In this document: one piece after another, positions 59,101 to 64,000 of the stretch | Numbering within the stretch: the first letter of the stretch is position 1 | How the letters are laid out: each line of letters starts with the position of its first letter | NCBI GenBank assembly: GCA_001643675.2 | Contig: LSRY02000004.1 | Span: 2,217,501-2,281,500 of the forward strand | DNA from: Monocercomonoides exilis | Lineage: Eukaryota; Preaxostyla; Oxymonadida; Polymastigidae | Direction of reading: 5' to 3' | Length of the DNA: 64,000 nt | The notes under the pieces: model-generated | Databases searched by the model: none | What the model saw: the letters and a program-made list of their open reading frames with translations, nothing else | Told to the model about the DNA's origin: nothing | Position numbers and translations under genes: made by a program

Positions 59101-62100
59101 ATCGACATTCTCTTCCATTGCGCGTGTTGACGATGGGTCTGGTGTTGTATTTTCTGGGATCAACAACATTGATCTGAAAGTGGATAAGACGGTGTTCAGC
59201 GATGTTAAGGCTGAGCGCAGCCTGAAAGGAGGGGTCATGCTTGTTTCACTTTTGTCTGAAAGCTCGTTCAAGATGAGCGATTCGACAGTCACGCGATGCT
59301 GCTGCTCGAGCAACGGAAAAGGGGGAGGAGTTTATTTGGCAGCAGCAACAGCAGGAAAACTGGATTTCCTGTTCAGCCGAGTGAGCTTTATAGCGAATAC
59401 AGCGTTTGTTGGGAACGACATCTTCATTGAATGCCACAACATCACTGCACAAATCAACGAAACGCAGTTTGGGTTTGATGTTGAGAAAGTGACAGACAAA
59501 GCGAAAGCGATTTTTGGGATTGACAAGACCGATCACACGGCAGACACGAATCTTCTTGATTTCATCACGATTTATCGAGCAGACACGATCATCGTCAGCT
59601 CTGATCCGTCGAGAAATGGGAAAGATGACAGACAATGCGGGACGCAATATCTGCCTTGTCTTTCGATTGATTATGGTCTTCTTCATCTGTCGAATAATTT
59701 TGTGAGCCAAATGTTTGTGGACAAAGCATCGTATCTTGGAGGCGAAGCGAAGATGGTTGAAATGGGGCTGGCATCTCGAACAAAGGCGCAATGCGTTATT
59801 GGAGTGCATTCAAATATTCTCCAGCACGAATTGGCGCTCATATCGACAGCTGGTTCTGTGTCACTGAGCTATCTTCGCTTTGCTTTTGCAGAGGAATTTG
59901 TGTCTTTCCATTCAGCATTTCTTTGCCCAGAAACAGGCGTTCTTGAACTGAGCTGTTGTGCATTCACCTCAGAAAGTGATGGTTCTGTTCAAACTGTTCC
60001 ATTTTGTCTTGTTTCTGCCAATGGATGCAAGTGCACAGCTTATGAGGTTTCCGTGTCCTTCTTGGCATTCGCATCTCCTATGTTTCGTGTTGCGAGCTCT
60101 GGAAATATGAAGATAACTTCTTCGTCCTTCTCAGAGTCAAGTTTTGAAGGAAGTTTGGCAGAATGTGGAGAAGACTCTGTTATGCAGACTGTATCTTCGT
60201 CTTTCACAAGCATAAATGTTTCGGGAAGACATCCGATGCTTTCGTTTAATGCAGCAAATGAAGTGGCCATCGACAATTGCTCGTTCATTTCCTGCTTATC
60301 AAGCACTCAGAGAGGGAGCATTGTGTCATTTTCGTTGTGCACGAATGCAACGATCGACAAGTGTTTGTTTGATGGATGGAAAGGGGACAATAAAAGCGAT
60401 GAAAAGAGGAACACGCAGCAGGAGGAGATCTGCCGATGGAATGGGTCGCTGGTTGATTTTGCTGGAACAAGAGCAGCAATGAAGGACACAGCGGTTGTGA
60501 ATTCATCAGAAGGAGGAATGTCGATTTGTGGTGGGGAGGTGAGTGTGGAGAAAGGCGAATATTACTGGAACAGCAAAGCTATTGATGGATTCCCTTCAGC
60601 CAGACGAAACATCATCTGTGAAGGCAAAGGGCAGCTGGCGATGGAGAGCTTGAAAGGAGGAGATGGGTTACTTCCAAACACATCGCTGTGGATTCTGAAT
60701 GAGGGATGTGAGCTGTCTGGAATGGCTTCAGAAAGAGCATCTGAATTGTTCATCCCAGCATTGGAAAGAGTGGAAACAGAAGAAAAAAGAGGGAGAACGG
60801 AGCTGACGTTCAGAGGAAACCTTCTTCTGCCATGCAATCTGTCGTGCCAAATTACATCAACAATTGAAAAAGTCAGCTCGATTGAGGTGTATTTGCTGGA
60901 GGAAGATGGATTTGTTTGTGAGAACGAAGCTCGCAGTTCAATAGCATCAGGGATCATATCTTCAGCTGAAGAAAGGGCAGAGGTGGCTGTTTGCATCTTG
61001 TTTGGCAACCCCGAAAAGAAAGGAAGAACAGAATCGTTTGTGGTGAAGAATAAAACAGAAAAGAAGAAAGATGAAAATGGAAATAATGAAATCGTCAAAA
61101 GTGAGACAAAAGAAGGAGGATCGTGGGCATTGATTGTGATCGTAATGCTGTCTGTGCTGTTTTTGATAGTTCTAACTGTATCAATAATATTAGCGGTGAG
61201 ATGGAGAAAACAAAAGAGACGAACAGAAGAATTGGAGGTGATTGTGGAAGACACAGTGAAGAAGGATCCAAAAGCATTTGAGATGGTGACGATGGAAATG
61301 TCACCTGAAGAGCAGTGGAGAAGAGCTGAGAGGGAAGCAGAGAAGAAGAATGAAGAGAGGATAAAGAAGAGAGTGTACGAGAAAAGCTTGGGACATTCTG
61401 AGTCATCAGAACATCTTCTATCTGAGAGTGGTTCGACAGAATATATTTTGGGAAGAGACTCAGACAAGATTCCTCAATGGATGCTGGAGAAGGTTGATGA
61501 CGAGGAAGAGACAAGAAAAAGAACGCCATCTCCATCCATTTCATCCACTTCAACCACTTCAACCACTGATTCAGATTCCACTTTTGTCCGAGGAGAAGAT
61601 CTGTGCCCCACAACCTCATCAATGTCAAATCTGGTGGATGCGATGACCTGTTCATCTCCACATGAGAAACTGATTCTTGATTTTCGAGATTCGTTTTTCA
61701 TGCTGATGCATGGGAGGAACAAGACGAAGGAGATGCCAATTGGGAATCTTGAGGAGCGGGAGCTGACAGGAGCACAGGTGCTGTTCTGGGTGGCGAATCT
61801 TGCGCTGCACTCATTTGATGAGATGAGCAATCCTCTCTCCTCTCTGGAGAATCTGAGTCCGCACATTGTGCTGTTCTCGGAGCACATGGACATTGCTGTT
61901 GCACTTCGCTCTGAATGCTCCTCTTCTGACGATTCAGATTCATCGTCCATCTCTTCGCTGACCATTGTTTCGTCTTCCTCATCGAATGTTTCAGTGATGA
62001 GTGAGAGGTTTACCGACTCTCCACCACCCTCGTCAGCCTTTGAGGATGAGGCAGACAACAGGGATGAGTGCAAGCGATGGAAGGCACCGGAGCTGCTAAT

Positions 62101-62554
62101 GAACAGGAACATGTGTGCGACAAAACAGTCAGTTGCATTCTCGATTGGGATGATGCTGTGGGAGTGTGTGACGCTGCAGATCCCGTTTGGGGAGTACGAG
62201 GCAGTTATCGCTGGAGATAAGATTGTGAAGGGAGAGCGACCTCGGCTGGATGTGGTGGAGAACACAACATATGGGAGCCTGATTGGTGTGTGCCTTTCAC
62301 CTCGGTGGGAGGGGAGGCCGATGCTGAGCGAGCTGAAAAAGGAGTTTTTTGTGCATTTCCCAGCAGAGGCGAAGATCCTCACAGTGTCAGATGCGATAGA
62401 CCTGGAAGAGGCGGATGGGAGAAATGAACACAGCGGGGGAGAGGAAAGCATCATTATTGATGATGGGGACAATGGAAATGACGTTGGGAATGGTGATGAA
62501 GGTGAAGGAGAAGAGGAAGACAGGAAAACAACAAAGCAGTTATTGCTGCGATGA
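50189..62554 (+). CDS. Giant surface beta-helix protein with C-terminal pseudokinase (4121 aa)
   Basis: Single intronless 12.4-kb ORF. Signal peptide: MKLLVYLLLLPALLQSQS. The ectodomain (to about residue 3640) resembles polymorphic outer membrane (Pmp) proteins and right-handed beta-helices, with GGA and FxN-type turns (GGGAISATGTGFITITNSSF). It is built from eight modules of about 310-400 aa, each headed by a strand plus Cys motif such as TIFVSSNGFDIARCGSEDDP (near 543, 884, 1285, 1685, 2077, 2441, 2751, 3132) and mostly preceded by a block like GKNVFIASSDLNRTV. One transmembrane helix (LIVIVMLSVLFLIVLTVSII, about 3645-3670) leads to a basic coiled linker. The kinase-like C-lobe (about 3825-4060) keeps KRWKAPELL, FSIGMMLWECVTLQIPFG and WEGRPMLSEL. 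No VAIK lysine, HRD or DFG is visible, so it should be a pseudokinase. Likely a cell-surface receptor or adhesin. Confidence 0.88.
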   Translation: MKLLVYLLLLPALLQSQSNLYSGTSGKSGAGASVVAESANKHYSILLQEKELLHGKSDSSNPICTISLEYGSAGWNFCEKREHNQKHYLFSMLNSTVLFESVAVRGSARPVALLRDVQAECCFCNCLFWRNWGSDNFCDSFGGLLRLENISLLCSTPNIACGFVLSNSIAPSSRIHLKRSAMHSFSVNSMNPFLSAGNMESVAVDECHFENITHKPDAMRRKGLAEEREFVGNGIGMIEVESSTFNKVIDADCGCIFDGFHTFHHYLSFNCSFVTSRAQVNNTRQVNSSGNVILRDSLFTVVSEVYDGAAVLITGNATLTIERTTFLNCKSTAYSRDNGGGAISATGTGFITITNSSFNNNSCISLAGGAIRIYTKSAGDVSITDSYFIENEGPHYGAFQITGQNDYVIIDSCTFYRNKANTYYCGSICFWNFQCNYSLLSNCLFQECSSAMYAGALLIGGYFEDIYPTEIRFLYFDQNACKNNIGTDVCIRTYNLTFYVANNFTTCFSTSLEKRIAFCTKSSEWTCASYEPKENWIRTDDPSSIHVNPSKEDNAVCGNVGRECKTIGFAITRWLQPELQKVYVSRVNHLETSIAINGQAVETSIKGSGDRPTITSKNVDGWLVTITTGSFTVTDFSIVVDTGVSLESSLFLVSNAEGKLNLVQCEISADSTNRVLEHSQFSLLGGSVNLTLCEIRGFSLQECGLFQKESASSLLFEGGSVCDIARSRGNGTIIGKTLGDGEVLAISNITFRNCTSSAENGGVFGLCLGSGSQLRIGQTSEVGFEECSAPNSESKGKGGALYLLFDPGSNDFILKNISFRGCRAWKGKNVFVDGSNLSSLVKASSFAFKPQTGVELADLDELSGYDAGDRSKVIPLVLYLRTFSSPAYVSGSESDADDTFCGYKDYPCRTVEGAAAFRFANSACELSLLPSFAFLKELTLASQSYVFGAASQGQATEVGSSSVKSREMLVSVSVPATFANITFLLSHSIGNRASFISLQSATLSLTSCSIGKTSETESIEYTAVMASGGVLTVTSLSVAADQALSFSAPMLLLSGSVVCNLFGANLSSIATTGPQSFVETSSSGLANITNCSFDRFSLGKRGMIHSENGSSLYVGGSSFADVSLSNGNGSCIDFAAGEDVLHCVTVFNCSFQGCSVLNNGQSGGGIFASLKSSCELLINSTSFLSCTAPSEMLSGFGGGISLFVLQTDASFAIDAPSFSDELPNKAKCGNDIFVSSPDLASSVNRESFCFYDEQNPFSTASCVGVDEKWVNAMIPLVCYFRVLGDAVCVSAEGSDVPVCGYVDFGCRTLDFSFARLPGRKKAVTIPSEYAVGESCVLSDAKGYSISGLETKTRLKMEGNETQATSVMEVRAAVFFSCFFIEMVYSLHSTKSAVFSVADSNGVLEIENCECQPESGVSSISYCLLAAKAGKLAVNGFVMSNVQFSAGAAVVVNESGACEIMSMMFENVTSSANGEIMKYSSTGEMNVNKSHFSSSMESASPMIFDGNGAVLCVSNTTFSEIGRSEGQGGAVEGVVGDGCRMVLEGVVFLDCCTEEGCGGGLGLSVSGTGHLEIGKEELNSAFKSCAAKKGNGNGGNGGGISIRFSGEVFDYVICHTIFGAETEKNEAEEKGENIFIEGDDLSRIVTQRRFAVECDVSKGKHNEFVGFDRNADKCVPLVSFLSHWTSPVFVNSEEGADYQSCGFSWYPCSSIVYAAENRFASGVAAVCLEPNFSIADKLVLSAMPMVINGVSKPERVNIAADGRESGDGLVITQNEVAISWLEFCAPCEFLHVQRKSLILCAGSKLVVEGCSMVMQSGNPSYRFLLITSGSVKLTEFNLNSMEFNEAPAIELVGAQASGVFDKLHLESVNTTCESGGVIFVSSASAAQIENSTINSTSLLRQTAICVKGGASLTLKKSNFSEVNRTEGNGGVVVGEVDSEKRIEIKECNFAKVMCYHTGTKGGSMLISVAKRGTFLFEKNCVNESRVPGIDGLGGGLHLTFSDVDLTYSMKSDEFNSNDALLGKDVYLVCPLPRRMINPLLWSGSAKDGSEFEKTMWVLDPSDAEMNMSLLRFLFPSVDDIVFVDDGLGQVEAGCGSSVKPCKELSFGFTQLGTEKNILHITSLAKLEGEIKQNLSSLTIRGESVKSDMIVDGGGCICVSDGDLSTQLTIQNIRFAFAASAESLQDSLIVGKVGSIFLISCDVSKSANAQISNIKQSILCGKGSTITLTSVTFSELVFEADQAICVMQSGSLIISGCTFASICTSKKSLIGGMKGTCIAINNTHISECSSESGSVVHWENALEVEIANTSSFANCSSEKDNGGAVNLIFSKNYRLSIADVSFSNNSADEEAKNGGAIFVQLSQDLDEAIEFSSLHFLGNKAHHGKDMFVACADLNRTVLQSRFRFPLVNEEGELIVDLFGRDEVITNKEAVNLTLFLLQLQSSSIHVSAAGRDYLGCGSDEYPCNTFWRGYTNMDKTGSDQKLLTVDASTVVQDTYDVSSFSIIPGYGSARSSIVVKSDLELCTLDSIFLSAKSLSIQNMLLSIPPSFAPPVQNLLRLNPPSASEAQLAVKGCVFECSSGSCIDYILISSAKGQVELADCTLPSFSSGVVPLDLSSSVLIKGMNFTNIASASSGEGGVARVELTEEESLSINGTTAEGCSCAGNGRGGAFFVKCSESLLPAPFVFGSEIILAGNEAMIGKNVFIASSDLNRTVTKSTFVFLAEKSKMEHTLFCGSDAVHHDTDLLRFLCGYKNNTIFVSSNGFDIARCGSEDDPCESFWKGMAQIERSSPSKVITVDGSTFVRDAFIVSNYTIASYSASPDEVRKAVVEFQNKTINDGEPFLTNAVRLSLERMSLRVAEHFDGSASSIVHSKEGILLVRMCSFESKGLMEDLSKVRFVTVEGGELAVDDLTISSSNFAENIFAVNNMAQLCSFTSLSVSSLNLSDGSIFSLSSSIGQETKQNSNWRCDFRINGSTFSSIARVDDGSGVVFSGINNIDLKVDKTVFSDVKAERSLKGGVMLVSLLSESSFKMSDSTVTRCCCSSNGKGGGVYLAAATAGKLDFLFSRVSFIANTAFVGNDIFIECHNITAQINETQFGFDVEKVTDKAKAIFGIDKTDHTADTNLLDFITIYRADTIIVSSDPSRNGKDDRQCGTQYLPCLSIDYGLLHLSNNFVSQMFVDKASYLGGEAKMVEMGLASRTKAQCVIGVHSNILQHELALISTAGSVSLSYLRFAFAEEFVSFHSAFLCPETGVLELSCCAFTSESDGSVQTVPFCLVSANGCKCTAYEVSVSFLAFASPMFRVASSGNMKITSSSFSESSFEGSLAECGEDSVMQTVSSSFTSINVSGRHPMLSFNAANEVAIDNCSFISCLSSTQRGSIVSFSLCTNATIDKCLFDGWKGDNKSDEKRNTQQEEICRWNGSLVDFAGTRAAMKDTAVVNSSEGGMSICGGEVSVEKGEYYWNSKAIDGFPSARRNIICEGKGQLAMESLKGGDGLLPNTSLWILNEGCELSGMASERASELFIPALERVETEEKRGRTELTFRGNLLLPCNLSCQITSTIEKVSSIEVYLLEEDGFVCENEARSSIASGIISSAEERAEVAVCILFGNPEKKGRTESFVVKNKTEKKKDENGNNEIVKSETKEGGSWALIVIVMLSVLFLIVLTVSIILAVRWRKQKRRTEELEVIVEDTVKKDPKAFEMVTMEMSPEEQWRRAEREAEKKNEERIKKRVYEKSLGHSESSEHLLSESGSTEYILGRDSDKIPQWMLEKVDDEEETRKRTPSPSISSTSTTSTTDSDSTFVRGEDLCPTTSSMSNLVDAMTCSSPHEKLILDFRDSFFMLMHGRNKTKEMPIGNLEERELTGAQVLFWVANLALHSFDEMSNPLSSLENLSPHIVLFSEHMDIAVALRSECSSSDDSDSSSISSLTIVSSSSSNVSVMSERFTDSPPPSSAFEDEADNRDECKRWKAPELLMNRNMCATKQSVAFSIGMMLWECVTLQIPFGEYEAVIAGDKIVKGERPRLDVVENTTYGSLIGVCLSPRWEGRPMLSELKKEFFVHFPAEAKILTVSDAIDLEEADGRNEHSGGEESIIIDDGDNGNDVGNGDEGEGEEEDRKTTKQLLLR

Positions 62555-63615
62555 ATGAAATAAAAGACAAATTGATGCTTGTTTTAAAAAAAATTATTGT
62601 TTTTAATTTGTGAATATTTTGCGTTTTCTGTTGTGTTTATTCATTGTTCTTCCCAAATTTATATTTTTTACTCATTTTTTATTTCGTGTATATGTATGTA
62701 TTTTAATATTCAAATACTGTGTGAATTGTCTAATTTTTTGCCTCTGCTTTTTGTTGAATTTGTCTTTTTTGTTTTTTTGAACAATTTGCTTGTTGAAAAT
62801 TTCAGTTTTTGAGAGTTGGTTGAAAGCTGTATCTCCAGTTGTGTCTTTTTTTTTTTTGTGGGTGAGAATCCTGCACCATTGCGTATTGACTTTAGGGAAC
62901 CAAAACTTGCCATTTTGCATGTTTCCATCACTTTGAGAATTTTCGCTATATTTTTATTTTGTGAATTAAACAACACCTTAAATTTTTTGTGTGATTGGAA
63001 AATGCAAAGAAGGATATTATGATTTTGCTTTTCTTTCTTTTTTCTGAGAATTATTTGACTGACGACAACATTACGAAATGTTCGACAAATCATGGAATTC
63101 ACTTTTCTGGGTGATCCAAAGCTGATTGCAATATTTATTGTGAATTCAGCAAAAGCTGCTTTCTTTTCTTTTGGAAACACACAAAAATAATCGTTCGTTT
63201 CCTTGAAAATGAATTCGTCTGTAAAAAGAATCATGGTTCTAATGAAAGACGATTGATTTCTTTTGAAACTTATTTCATGTGTGCAATATAAAAATTAAAT
63301 TGTTGTTTGTTAACTGCCATTGATTTTGCTTTTGAAGAGAAACAAAAACTGAAAATGATTCCAAACGTTCAAAATGATTAAACAAAAAATGATTGTTCCT
63401 TTTCGTTCTAATTCTTTCGTGAAAGTTTCGATAGATTTTTGTTTTTCGATAGGAATAAGTTCATAAGAAAATGTAATTTTTGACATTCAAAAAAATCACT
63501 AATAAAAAGATAAAAGGCTTTTGACTTCCACTAAAGAAAGAATATTTTATCAAAACATAAACGAAAGTGTGATTTTTTTAAAGGATTAATTGCAGGTTTT
63601 TTCTTTTATTGGAAC

Positions 63616-63666
<51 letters not shown>

Positions 63667-64000
63667 CGGAATATTATAGCAAAGTTTTGAGCCGAGAAAC
63701 TTTATTATTGGAATTTATCTTCAAAGATTTTCTGTTAATCATCCTTTCTTGACTCGATGATCGGTTTTTGCATCTCCAACATTAAAACTGCTCTTTTTCC
63801 TTTCATTGATTGTTGTTCTTTTTCATATTTTACATTTTGTCAATGCTTTTGCCCTGTTAGTTTTGTATTTTTTTGATTTTCAATTCATTCATCTTTGACA
63901 ATTCCAAAAAGAATTTTGAAGCAAATGTCAGTAGCAATAGCTCACAAAGCATTTCAGTCTATCCAATTTCGTTTGTTCTTGATTTCAGCTTCATCATTTT
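62555..64000. other. AT-rich terminal region with no confident gene
   Basis: Downstream flank of the beta-helix gene, with ATAAA-type elements just after the stop. A minus-strand 174-codon frame (63234-62710) begins MILFTDEFIFKETNDYF, which faintly recalls the first-Asp segment of Tc1/mariner transposases. The rest is Lys/Asn-rich and unconvincing, so it is at most a relic. Confidence 0.4.
63618..63666. repeat. Poly(T) tract, 49 bp
   Basis: Uninterrupted run of 49 T on the plus strand, similar to the tract at 7606-7649. Confidence 0.9.

Noticed and set aside
62710-63234. Tc1/mariner transposase fragment on the minus strand
   Set aside because: Only one short motif-like segment (ILFTDE) is present; the remainder is AT-driven and lacks further catalytic blocks or inverted repeats.

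Overview
The window looks like nuclear DNA of a compact, intron-rich flagellated protist with the standard genetic code: TAA, TGA and (once) TAG all end convincing genes. A very large surface protein with polymorphic-outer-membrane-like beta-helix repeats, one transmembrane segment and a C-terminal pseudokinase, together with many short introns, suggests a preaxostylan (oxymonad-type) excavate. This assignment is inference from gene content; there is no rRNA here to test it.

Layout. At 1-7.2 kb lie the 3' end of telomerase reverse transcriptase (TERT), an unidentified multi-exon membrane protein, a divergent Rab GTPase head-to-head with an EI24-like membrane protein, and a TM2-domain protein. 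At 7.2-15.7 kb is a repeat island: T-rich DNA with a 44-bp poly(T), a 339-bp foldback, a decayed DIRS-type tyrosine-recombinase retrotransposon with complete terminal-repeat architecture, and an apparently intact pogo/Tigger-like DNA transposon with TA target duplication. At 16-21.2 kb are a multi-pass membrane protein and a broken coiled-coil gene. At 22-31.4 kb is a block of intron-bearing housekeeping genes: a PepD-like M20 dipeptidase, a small charged protein, La RNA-binding protein, a small coiled protein and a ubiquitin-specific protease.

At 31.9-45.3 kb is one giant gene (about 4293 aa) joining leucine-rich repeats, long serine and KEKE low-complexity tracts and a PP2C phosphatase domain. 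It is followed by an SDF2-like MIR protein (45.7-47.0 kb), an unidentified helical protein (47.5-49.0 kb) and the 4121-aa beta-helix/pseudokinase receptor-like protein (50.2-62.6 kb). The last 1.4 kb is AT-rich with a 49-bp poly(T).

The genes do not form a pathway. SDF2, EI24 and Rab touch the secretory/endomembrane system, La and TERT are RNA or telomere functions, and the two giants look like signalling proteins. Gene models were spliced by hand from frame continuity, GT-AG sites and family motifs, so exon edges are good hypotheses rather than mapped transcripts.
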